DNA of 64,000 bases from Allium sativum (Eukaryota > Streptophyta > Magnoliopsida > Asparagales > Amaryllidaceae), in assembly GCA_030737875.1 (NCBI GenBank), contig CM060919.1:806913160-806977159 (forward strand), in the 5' to 3' direction. The notes below the pieces were generated by a model, which worked only from the letters and a program-made list of their open reading frames with translations, searched no databases and was not told the origin of the DNA. The position numbers and the translations under genes were made by a program. Position 1 is the first letter of the stretch. Each line of letters opens with the position of its first letter. Below, piece after piece: positions 50,405-61,565 of the stretch.

Positions 50405-50498
50405 GGATTAGTAATATCCAACAAGAATACTCATTAGAAATAGGATCAACAGTATCCTAGAATGATAAAACTCATTACAAATGGGGTTAGAAATGCCC
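50405..50498 (+). repeat. Post-PBS hairpin repeats, family B copy 1
   Basis: Three 15-nt hairpins about 40 bp apart: GGATTAGTAATATCC (50405-50419), GGATCAACAGTATCC (50443-50457) and GGGTTAGAAATGCCC (50484-50498). In the third the A-T pair has become G-C on both sides. Each is framed by ACTCATTAGA-like and AGAATGA-like words. Confidence 0.7.
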
Positions 50499-50710
50499 TA
50501 GAATGAGTTGAGCGTAAAAAGTTTATAATTAACGTATTTGTGATTATATAGGTAATCCGATCTTAGAAAATATGATTTATGAATATATAAAAGTTATATA
50601 TTTTTGAAAAGTTAATCAACTAATAAAATTATTGTAATCAATAAAAAAAGGTTGAGTTAGTTAATCAAACAACTTTTAGCTCCGTTCCTTTTCGAGGACG
50701 AAAAGATTTT

Positions 50711-50723
50711 AAGTGGGGGAGAT
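50711..50723 (+). other. Polypurine tract, family B copy 1
   Basis: AAGTGGGGGAGAT immediately before TGTAACAACCCGG at 50724. Confidence 0.85.
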
Positions 50724-51442
50724 TGTAACAACCCGGAAATTCTGATCCAATTTAAAAATTTTATTTTAGAAATTTTAATAGATTTTAAATAGTTAAAATG
50801 ATTTATTTTAAATAATAACGAATTTTTTTTTATTTTAATCGAAGTTAGAACGAATATATTTATTTTAATTATAAAAGGAGTTAGAAATAGGGCGATAGTT
50901 TGAAAATTTGAATTTAAACTTTGACTGACTGTACAGGATGCAAAACAAATCGGATTTTAGTGAAACCGAAAATATGTAAATCTGTTTAAAAATATCTTTC
51001 CAAGGAATCGGGAAAATCAAAATTTCATAGCGGGAATCAAAAGTTATGCCCAGTTTAATTTTCAAAATGTCGCTGTGGAATTTATATATATATTTTAATA
51101 CTAAAAATGGTCATTTTTCAAATGGTCTCAGAATTCGACGAAATTAGTCTTTTTAGGACAGTATCGTCAAAACATATTTTTCTGTAATTTTTAGAATCTG
51201 TATGTGACCCCAGTAAATTAAAATGTAAGATAAAATTTAATAAATAAATGTTTTATATTTAAATTTAAAGAAAAACATATCGTAACAACCGAATTGGGTT
51301 ACGAAACACGTTCCATTGGGTCCGGAGTAGGGGTATTTGGCTAAGCACGACATTCGTTGGGTTCGATTAAGAGTTAGTATTAACGAACAAATATTTTCTT
51401 GAATTAAATAATTAAATTAGTAAAACAAAATTAGAAATACCG

Positions 51443-51450
51443 TATAAATA
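51443..51450 (+). promoter_or_regulatory. TATA box of LTR-B2
   Basis: TATAAATA 720 bp into the LTR, in ACCGTATAAATACG. Transcription would start near 51475, leaving about 5.7 kb of LTR as R plus U5. Confidence 0.75.
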
Positions 51451-52249
51451 CGTCTTAATACTCGAAACCCTAATATCCTAATCCATCTAATACAGCCGCC
51501 GCCCTCTCTTTGTATTGGCCGGAAATTTCCAAAACTAAATCGAATCAATCTCGAAATCCATGAAATAAAGCTCGAATCTCCTCAAGAGAATATTGTAGGG
51601 CATGGAGACATCCCCACAACCAACGGTGGTGATCTGAAATGGTGATGCGAGGTGGCCAGAATTCGGATCTGGAAGCGAGTGCGTTCGAGCGCGACCTGGT
51701 GGCTCCTGAGACCATCGAACTAGCAAGGAGAGGGCGCGCTAGTAGACGACTCGAAGGCGGTTCGAATGGAAGTGGTGGATCGATGGTTGCGGTTCCGATT
51801 TGTGGTGCGATGGGGCGAGAAGGAGTCGATGTTGGGTTTGAACGTGACTACCTGTAAGAAGAAGAAGAGGTCGGCCTTGCTTTGTTAATCAAAGTGTTTA
51901 GTATTTTGTTAATTATCTCAATTAATTATTAATCTGTAAAAGTTTTAAAATACCATATCTTATTCAAACAGCAACAAAATCGAACAAAACAAAATGCGTT
52001 GGAATCACAGAGCAGCGATCTACGCCATGCAGCTGACCAGATCTGGAACTGAGTATTTTGAAAATTCAGACAAAAATCAATGTGAGATTTCTCGTTTTAA
52101 ATTTAAAATAAAATTTATAATTGATTGTGATGAAAAATACATATATGTATGAATTAATTGTTTATGTTTGCAAAGAGAGACTTGGTTGAATTGTGTACAT
52201 ATGGATAATATTCATGTTTGTGATAAAAATTGTTTGCTCGATAAAAATC

Positions 52250-53660
52250 AGATTTTTATCCATTGTTTGAAATAAAAATTATGATAACAAATAAAAATTA
52301 AAATATCATTTTATTATAAAATGATATGTAAGGATTAAAACATTATTTTATTATAACATGGTATGTTAGAATAAATTTGTAAGAAGAATAGAAATATTAT
52401 TTTATTTTTGTTATGTTGAAAATAGAAAAGTATTGAAACAAAATTATCAATTTTTGTTGAATAGAATAGTTGAAGACAAAATTTACAATTTTTTCAAAAA
52501 TAGAATATTTGAGATAAAATGAACATTTTTGTTGAAATGAAATTGTCACTTAAAAACTTCATTTTTATATTGATTTAGATTTATCACTTAAAAGTATCAT
52601 TTTATTAGGAAGTCATATTAACTTAAAAATATCATTTTTAATAAGAAATATCCTTTTTGTTTGCATTGGAATTGGCAAATAAAAATGTCTTTTTTGTTCA
52701 TATTAGAATAGACAATATAAAATTGTCATTTTTTGTTGAAATTAGAATCGACAAAATAAAATTTTCTTTTATTTAGTATAATAACAAGTTAAGTTAAATT
52801 GTCTTTAGCTTGTTAGATAAAATTTGTCATTTTTGTTAGTAGTGTTTTGTTAGAACAAAAATCTCATTTTTTTAGTAATGTCATATTAGAAAAAAAATCT
52901 CATTTTTGTTAGAAATGTATATTTAGAATAAAACATCGTTTTTGTAACTAGAATGAAAACATCGCTTTTGTTAGAGATGTTTATTTGGAGTAAAATACGT
53001 CATTTGGTTAGAAATGTTATATCAGACTGAATTTTGTCACATTTGTTAAGGTTAGAATTTTCATATAAAATTTGTCACTTTTGTCAAATTTAGAATTTAC
53101 ACATAAATTTGTCACTTTAGTCAAATTTAGAATTGACATACGAAATTATCATTTTTATAAATAGAAATTGTAGACAAATAAAATTATCATTTTTACTTGT
53201 TAAGATGGGATTAGAAATTGTAAGCAAATAAAATCATCATCTATTTGTCAAGTTGAATTGGAAAATGTACATAAATGAAATTCTCTTTTATTTGTTATTA
53301 GAGCATGTGCACAAATAAAATTCTTTTTTTTATTTGTCATTAAAGATATAGAAAAGTTATACAAAATAAAATATTCTTTTTATTTGTCATTAGGAACCTT
53401 TAACCAGTTATGCAAACAAAATATTCTTTTTGTTTGTCATTAGAAACCATTGAAATTTGGGTACATATAAATACTCATTTTTATTTATCAGGTTGAAGTT
53501 AGAAAATGTATATACAAATAAATTATTCTTTTATTTGTCATTAGAATACATAAGAAAATGTGTACAAGCAAATATCCATTTTATTTGTTATGTTAAATAT
53601 ACGAATGTATGCAAACAAATATTCTTTTTATTTGACAATAGAAGCGTAGAACATAACATG
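52250..53660 (+). repeat. Hairpin-rich repeat region of LTR-B2
   Basis: Degenerate AAATAAAA...TTTTATTTGTCATTAG units, about 45-65 bp, equivalent to 6240-9110 in LTR-A2 but shorter and less regular. The open frame at 53457-53663 is built from these repeats. Confidence 0.65.
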
Positions 53661-54327
53661 TAAATAAATTATCTTTCCATATTGTCATTTAAATAGTGAA
53701 AATTGGTAAAATTATCAACCAATAATTTATTTATATAAACTGTTGTTGGTTGAAAACCCCACACGGGTGTTGGGATGACGTACACTATTCCCAATATGTA
53801 GTCGTATGTCAATCGATGGATTGACAGTCTGTGATGAGCATTATTTATTTATTTTAATGCTCACACAGTTATAAATCTCACTCTGGATGTGAATGGATTG
53901 TTTAATGATTATTTATCATTACTATTATATACATATGCAATGTATGAAATCTACATAACTGAATTTATATGGTAATTGACTGAGTCACATCCCGATTTAG
54001 AATATTTTTAATCGATTATTATTTTAAAATAAGAATATCTTTATATAAAGAATATTCAAAAATATAGAATCTTTTAAAATAAAGGATATTTTAGAATAGT
54101 GAATATTTCAAATAATATCTAGTGAAGAAGAGAAATGTGAAGCCGAATTAAGTAGCAACGCCATTTTAACCTGAACGGGTTTATCGATCGATTTATTTTA
54201 TTTTTAAATGAATATAAAAAGGGAAGTGGTTTAGAAAATAATAATTTGAAAATATTATTATTTTAATATAATAAAGATATAGAATATTCAATTTTCATTT
54301 AGAATTGAAAATGAAGTCAAAATCATT

Positions 54328-54699
54328 TTAAATGGATTTATAAATATTTATAAATATGTTTTGAATAGAAATTGACGATATATTATATATACTTATATAA
54401 TGGCCTGAATAGAACGCGCCGCGCAGCGACCATTCGCGAATTTCAACCATTAACTTCAAATTGGCGTAAAGGAATATCCGACCGTTGGCTTCTTCTAAAA
54501 CCGGAACCGTTGGGTTCGTATCGAAAAGAGCTTTCCAATGAATATAAGAGTTTTGAAATCTAACGGTTGGATTTGGAATTATGTCCAAATCAAATTTGGA
54601 AAATGTCGTTATGGATGCAGTTCCGTGGCCGTTATTGGAAACCGACTGTACGAGCAATAATAAAATTATTAAAAGTATGGAAAAATTATGTAAAATCAT
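54328..54699 (-). CDS. Antisense open frame in LTR-B2 (123 codons), unknown
   Basis: Equivalent of 47503-47913. It begins MILHNFSILLIILLLL, a strongly hydrophobic start, and keeps the same central part. No function is proposed. Confidence 0.2.
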   Translation of the reverse strand: MILHNFSILLIILLLLVQSVSNNGHGTASITTFSKFDLDIIPNPTVRFQNSYIHWKALFDTNPTVPVLEEANGRIFLYANLKLMVEIREWSLRGAFYSGHYISIYNISSISIQNIFINIYKSI

Positions 54700-57151
54700 A
54701 ATAAATGATTTGGAAAGAGTTTGGATGGAAAATTACATATTTGGAAAGATAAAAATATATTTTTATCGAATTGAACTAGTTATTAATTAGAATAAGTCTT
54801 TTAAAATAAGATTTAATGAAGTTTTCCAATTAATTGATATTTAATTGGAATTAAATAAGATAAATCGGATTTTTGGGTTTGTCGTGAACGATGTTTTAAA
54901 CGACATTTGTTCTAGAACCCCGTATGAAAGAATAAATCTTTTAATTAAGATTATTAGAGTTTTCAATTATATTTAATAATTGGAATAAAAGGAAATGCGA
55001 GTTGAGTTTATTGTGAACCGTGTTTTTAATGACATTTGTTCTTTAACTCAATTAACAGTGAAAGTATAAATTTGGAAATTATAAATCTTTTTATTAAGAT
55101 TTAATGGAAATTTTCAATTGTAAAGCTTTCCAATTTATTATATTAAATTGGAATTGAATGGAATTCGATTTAACAATAATCGAGATGAGACTCTGTAAAG
55201 GAAAACCGTTACTATATATGGAATTTAAAAGGCTTTGCCATTATTGCATTTATATTATTGGTCTGATACAGAAAATTATATCGATTATATATTGGTTTGA
55301 TTTCTGAGAAATTCCATATTTAATGGTAGATGATTTTGGGGTCTATCGTGAACTACGTTTTAAATAACATTTGTTCTTTGACCCAGTTAAAGATAAGATT
55401 TATTTCTTAAATTTGAATAATCATAAAGTAATGATTTTGGATATTAAAACCAAAGTGGGGTTTTAATTAATCTTTAAAAGGGGGATTAAAGTATAAATTA
55501 AAGAATTTATCTTTGACCAAATTAATGGGAACCATTTTCCATATAATGTGAATATCCTGTTAAAAGAATATTCTGAATTGGAATGTAGCGTATGATGTGT
55601 TTTATAGCACTTGATTTTTATTAAAAAATACGCGAGTTATTCGTAACGACCAGGTTTAACCCATTCTGAATAATTACTACGGCTATTAAAAGTCGAAGAT
55701 GAGGGCGGTGGTTGAAGACCGACGATCTTCACATCGAATGGATGAGGACTACTGGTGCCTTTGATTGGAGTTGCTGCCTTAAAAAGGTTCCAGTGGTAGT
55801 TGTCCGACGTATTGTTCATCGTTCGGATATGCGAGGTATAAAGTGCCTCCGGTTTCGTTCAGACCCAGAATGAACTTGAAAGTGTATTGTATGTTTGACG
55901 TTGTATTCCTTTATACTGTAATCGTTGATCGCTGCTAAATATATATTTGTTGGTGGCGGAGAATTTATTCTCTTGCATAACACCCTTCTTTAAGACGTAC
56001 GAGCTGAGAGGTTATATATTGGAATAAATCAATGGTATGGTATGGATTGTCAATGTGGCATGCCAAGATGCAAATGATCAAGGACTTTTGTTGAAAAGCA
56101 GGGCCTTGTGGTTGATGATCAAAGCACAGCTTTAAATAGCATAGCTTTGTGTATAGCGATACTTCGCGAGCCTCACACACCGATATGAACCAGAAACGGG
56201 AGTAAGGACTGCAGGGAGGACATACGTTTCTTTCTAGCTAGAAGTGGTGTCATGGTTTTTACAAGGCGTGACATTTTTACTTATGTGCATGATGGAATGA
56301 GGCACCTCGGTTATTTGAGTCCCTTGTGGCTCTATTTGCGCCCTATAGGGCGGGGAAACGTATTGTTCAGGCATAATTAATCCAACAATTGCACTTTGGT
56401 GGATCGACCCTGAAGATCCAAGGGCTCACCTGAGTCTGAGTCCTGAGGCACGGGCTAGAGTGTCTCGAATTCGGTAAGGACTATCTTTTGGCTTGGTTCA
56501 TGATGGAAATCCAACTTCCAATACGGCCCATGCGGTTTTGATTCTATTACTAGTACGGCGACATAGTATATGGTAGCTATGTCGTCTATGATTGATATTA
56601 TGATTGAAATGTTTTTAAAACATATATACACTAATAATAATATCAAGTTCGTTTTATCGTATCAAGCATTTTTGACCATTATAAGGTAAAACTCTATCCT
56701 CCGGTTTGCGTTGCATTGTGTGATGGGACTTGAGTCTTATAATGGTTTCATTTTTATAAAAAGCATTGCGTTGTTTTAACTATTTACTTTATTATGCATC
56801 GGTGATCCAATGGAGTAAACCCGTTCCGCGTTAGCGGCGTGGTCCTATGATTAGCTTTTTTATCAAATAGGTTAAGTAAGATTTCTCACACCAGTCCCTG
56901 TTGCTAGCTAGGGAGCTGGTTACGCATGATAGGGGGTTCTCGCTTCGCGTTAGGTGGCGAACGGGAGACTCTTACCCCTACATGTCCCTTATTGATTAGG
57001 GTTGGTTAGGCATTAGCCTGGAGGCTCGAAAGGGTCGCCGTAAAACAAGGTGTGTCTGGGGTACCACTGTAAGCCACGGTGGGTTTTACCTGCTGTACTG
57101 GAGGATGAAGGGATGGTTGCAAAGCCTATTGGATTTCGCGGTATCGTTACA

Positions 57152-57547
57152 GTGGTATCAAAGCTCTGGTTAGCTCAAATCTTTGGGGTACAACTCGTTA
57201 GAGCTGAACAAAAGACTCATCAGAGATTGGATTAGTAATATCCACTAAGAATACTCATTGGAGATAGGATCAGCAGTATCCTAGAATGAGAAAACTCATT
57301 AGAGATGGGTTAGAAATGCCCTGGAATGAGTTGAGAGTAACAAGTTTATAATTAACGTATTTGTGATTATATAGGTAATCCGATCTTAGAAAATAAGATT
57401 TATGAATATATAAATGTTATATATATTTGAAAAGTTAATCAACTAATAAAATTATTGTAATCAATAAAAAAAAGGTTGAGTTACTTAATTAAACAACTTT
57501 TAGCTCCGTTCCTTTTCGAGGATGAAAAAATTTTAAGTGGGGGAGAT
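57152..57547 (+). mobile_element. Family B internal region 2 (396 bp, noncoding)
   Basis: Same organisation as 50329-50723: PBS TGGTATCAAAGCTCTGG at 57153-57169; hairpins GGATTAGTAATATCC (57229-57243), GGATCAGCAGTATCC (57267-57281) and GGGTTAGAAATGCCC (57307-57321); polypurine tract AAGTGGGGGAGAT at 57535-57547. Confidence 0.85.
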
Positions 57548-58266
57548 TGTAACAAACTGGAAATTCTGATCCAACTATAAAATTTTATTTTAGAAATTTT
57601 AATGGATTTTAAATAGTTAAAATGATTTATTTTAATCGAAGTTAGAACAAATATATTTATTTTAATTATAAAAGGAGTTAGAATTAGCGCGGTAGTTTGA
57701 AAATTTGAATTTAAACTTTGACTGACTGTACAAGATGCAAAACAAATCAGATTTTAGTGAAACAAAAAATTTGTAAATCTGTTTAAAAATATCTTTCCAA
57801 CGAATCGGGAAAATCGAAATTTCATAGCAGGAATCAAAAGTTATGCCCAGTTTAATTTCCAGAATAGTCGTTGTGGAATTTATATTTATATCTATATATA
57901 TATATATATTAATATTAAAAATGGCCATTTTTCAAATTGTCTCAGAATTCGATGAAATTAGTCTTGTTAGGACCGTATCGTCAAAACATAATAGAAATAA
58001 TTTTTCTGTAATTTTTAGAATCCGTATGTGACCCCAGTAAATTAAAATGTTAGATCAAATTTAATAATTAAATGTTTTATATTTGAATTTAAAGTAAAAC
58101 ATATCGTAACAGCCAAATTAGGTTACAAAACATGTTCCACTGGGTCCGGAGTAGGGGTATTTGGCAAGGGGCGACATTCGTTGGGTTCGTTTCGGAGTTA
58201 GTTTCAACAAATAAATATTTTCTTGAATTAAATAATTAAATTAATAAAACAAAATTAGAAATACCG

Positions 58267-58274
58267 TATAAATA
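58267..58274 (+). promoter_or_regulatory. TATA box of LTR-B3
   Basis: TATAAATA, 719 bp into the LTR, same context as in LTR-B2. Confidence 0.7.
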
Positions 58275-58462
58275 CAGCTCAATACTCGAAACCCCAATAT
58301 CCTAATCCATCTAATACAGTCGTTGCCCTCTCTTTGTATTGGCCGAAAATTTCCAAAACTAAATCGAATCAACCTCCAAATCCATGAAATAAAACTCGAA
58401 TCTCCTCAGGAGAATATTGTAGAGCGTGGAGAGATCCCCACAACCAACGGTGGTGATCTGAA

Positions 58463-58711
58463 ATGGTGATGCGAGGTAGCCAGAATTCGGTCTGGAAGCG
58501 AGTGCGTTCGAGCGCGACCCGGTGGCTCCTGAAACCACCGAACTGGCAAGGAGGGGGCGCGCTAGTAGTGGACTCGAAGGCGGTTCGAATGGAAGTGGTG
58601 GATCGATGGTTGCGGGTCCAGTTGGTGGTGCGATGGGGCGGGAAGGAGCCGATGTTGGGTTTTAGCGTGACTACCTGTAAGAAGAAGAAAATGTCGGCCT
58701 TTCTTTGTTAA
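58463..58711 (+). CDS. Short open frame in LTR-B3 (82 codons), unknown
   Basis: Equivalent of 33031-33249, with the same start (MVMRG) and largely the same product; it reads past the stop used in B1. Possible leader peptide or chance frame. Confidence 0.2.
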   Translation: MVMRGSQNSVWKRVRSSATRWLLKPPNWQGGGALVVDSKAVRMEVVDRWLRVQLVVRWGGKEPMLGFSVTTCKKKKMSAFLC

Positions 58712-61211
58712 TCAAAGTGTTTAGTATTTTGTTAATTATCTCAATTAATTATTAATCTGTAAAAGTTTTAAAATACCATATCTTATTCAAACAACAACAA
58801 AATCGAACAAAACAAAATGCGCTGGAATCGTAGAGCAGCGATCTACGCCATGAAGCTAACCAAATCTGGAACTTAGCATTTTGAAAATTCAAACAAAAAT
58901 CAATGTGAGATTTCTCGTTTCAAATTTAAAATAAAATTTATTATCAATTGTGATGAAAATTACATACATGTGTGAATTGATTGTTTGTGTTTGCAAAGTG
59001 GGACTTGGTTAAATTGTGTACATATGGATAATATTCATGTTTGTGATAAAAATTGTTTGCCCGATAAAAATCACATTTTTATCCATTGTTTGAAATAAAA
59101 ATTATGATAACAAATAAAAATTAAAATATCATTTTATTATAAAATGATATGTAAGGATTAAAACATTATTTTATTATAACATGGTATGTTAGAATAAATT
59201 TGTAAGAAGAATAGAAATATCATTTTTATTTTTGTTATGTTGAAAATAGAGAAGTATTGAAACAAAATTATCAATTTTTGTTGAATAGAATGGTTGAAGA
59301 CAAAATTTACAATATTATCAAAAATAGAATAGTTGAGATAAAATGAACATTTTTGTTGAAATGAAATTGTCACTTAAAAACATAATTTTCATATTGATTT
59401 AGATTTGTCACTTAAAAGTATCATTTTATTAGGAAGTCATATTAACTTAAAAATATCATTTTTAATAAGAAATGTCCTTTTTTCTTGCGTTGGAATTGGC
59501 AAATAAAAATGTCATTTTTGTTCATATTAGAATAGACAATATAAAACTGTCATTTTTTTTGAAATTAGAATCGGCAAAATAAAATTTTCTTTTATTTAGT
59601 ATAATAACATGTTAAGTAAAATTGACTTTAGCTTGTTAGATAAAATTTGTCAATTTTTTAGTACTGTTTTGTTAGAACAAAAATCTCATTTTTGTTAGTA
59701 ATGTCATATTAGAACAAAAATCTCATTTTTGTTAGAAATGTATATTTAGAATAAAACATCGTTTTTGTATTTAGAATCAAAACATCGCTTTTGTTAGAGA
59801 TGTTTATTTAGAATAAAATACGTCATTTGGTTAGAAATGTTATATCAGACTAAATTTTATCACATTTGTTAAGGTTAGAATTTTCATATAAAATTTGTCA
59901 CTTTTGTCAAATTTAGAATTTACACATAAATTTGTCGCTTTAGTCAAATTTAGATTTGACATATGAATTATCATTTTTGCAAATAGAAATTGTAGACAAA
60001 TAAAATTATCATTTTTATTTGTTAATATTGGATTAGAAATTGTAAGCAAATAAAATCATCATCTTTTATTTGCCAAGATGAATTGGAAAATGTACATAAA
60101 TGAAATTCTCTTTTATTTGTTATTAGAGCATGTACACAAATAAAATTCTTTTTTTTATTTTTCATTAAAGATACAGAAAAGTTATGCAAAAATAAAATAT
60201 TCTTTTTATTTGTCATTAGGAACATTTAACTAGTTATGCAAACAAAATATTCTTTTTTGTTTGTCATTAGAAACCATTGAAATTTGCATACAAATAAATA
60301 CTCATTTTTATTTGTCAGGTTAAAGTTAGAAAATGTATATGCAAATAAATTATTCTTTTATTTGTCATTAGAATACATAGGAAAATGTGTACAAGCAAAT
60401 ATTCATTTTATTTGTTATGTTAAATATACGAATGTATGCAAACAAATATTCTTTTTATTTGACACTAGAAGTGTAGAACATGGCATGTAAACAAATTATC
60501 TTTCCATATTGTCATTTAAACAGTGAAAATTGGTTAAATTATCAACCAATAATTTATTTATATAAACCGATGTTGGTTGAAAACCCCACACGGGTGTTGG
60601 GATGACGTACACTAGTCCCAATATGTAGTCTATTTCAATCGATGAATTGACAGTCTATGATGAGCATTATTTATTTATTTTAATTCTCACACAGTTATAA
60701 ATCTCACTCCGGATGTGAATGGATTGTTTAATGATTATTTATCATTACTGTTATATACATATGCAATGTATGAAATCCATATAACTAAATTTATATGGTA
60801 ATTGATTGAGTCACATCCCGATTTAGAATATTTTTAATAAATTAATATTTTAAAAATAGAATATCTTTATATAAAGAATATTCAAAAATAAAGAATCTTC
60901 TAAAATAAAGGATATTTTAGAATAGTGAATATTTCAAATAATATCCAGTGAAGAAGAGAAATGTGAAGCTGAATTAAGCAGCAACGCCATTTTAACCAGA
61001 ATGGGTTTATCGATCGATTTATTTCATTTTTAAATAAATATAAAAAGGGAAGTGGTTTCGGAAAATAATATTTTGAAAATATTATTAATGTAATGTAATA
61101 AAGATATAGAATATTCAATTTTCATTTAAAATTGAAAATGAAGTTAAAATCATTTTAAATGGATTTATAAATATTTATAAATACGTTTTGAATAGAAATC
61201 GGCGATATATT

Positions 61212-61565
61212 TTATATATTTATATAATGGCCTGAATAGAATGCGCCGCGCAGCGACCGTACGCGAATTTCGACCATTAACTTCAAATTGGCGTAATGGA
61301 AGATCCGACCGTCGGCTTCTTCTAAAACCGGAACCGTTGGGTTCGTATCGAAAAGAGATTTCCAATGAATAAAAGAGTTTTGAAATCTAACAGTTGGATT
61401 TGGAATTATATCCAAATCTAATTTGGAAAAGGTCGCTATGGATGGATTTCGGTAGCTGTTATTGGAAAACGACTGTACGAGCGATAATAAAACTATTAAA
61501 AATATGTAAAAATTATGTAAAATCATAATAAATGATTTGGAAAGAGTTTGGATGGAAAATTCCAT
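61212..61565 (-). CDS. Antisense open frame in LTR-B3 (117 codons), unknown
   Basis: Third copy of the antisense frame at 47503-47913 and 54328-54699; same start region as B1, shorter C-terminus. Unknown. Confidence 0.2.
   Translation of the reverse strand: MEFSIQTLSKSFIMILHNFYIFLIVLLSLVQSFSNNSYRNPSIATFSKLDLDIIPNPTVRFQNSFIHWKSLFDTNPTVPVLEEADGRIFHYANLKLMVEIRVRSLRGAFYSGHYINI

Larger units (their letters stand above)
50329..50723 (+). mobile_element. Family B internal region 1 (395 bp, noncoding)
   Basis: Everything between LTR-B1 and LTR-B2: PBS at 50330, three hairpin repeats at 50405-50498, about 200 bp of AT-rich spacer, then CGTTCCTTTTCGAGGACG and the polypurine tract. No coding potential. 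Confidence 0.85.
50724..57151 (+). repeat. Giant LTR family B, copy B2 (complete, 6,428 bp)
   Basis: The only uninterrupted complete giant LTR in the window: TGTAACAACCC to ATCGTTACA, with 6-bp inverted ends TGTAAC/GTTACA. U3 about 720 bp; TATA box at 51443; GC-rich segment 51600-51870; TGTGAGATTTC at about 52081; hairpin repeats about 52250-53660; hairpins near 54870, 55003 and 55339; conserved block 55960-56280; B-type end from about 56900. It serves at once as 3' LTR of one element and 5' LTR of the next. Confidence 0.9.
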
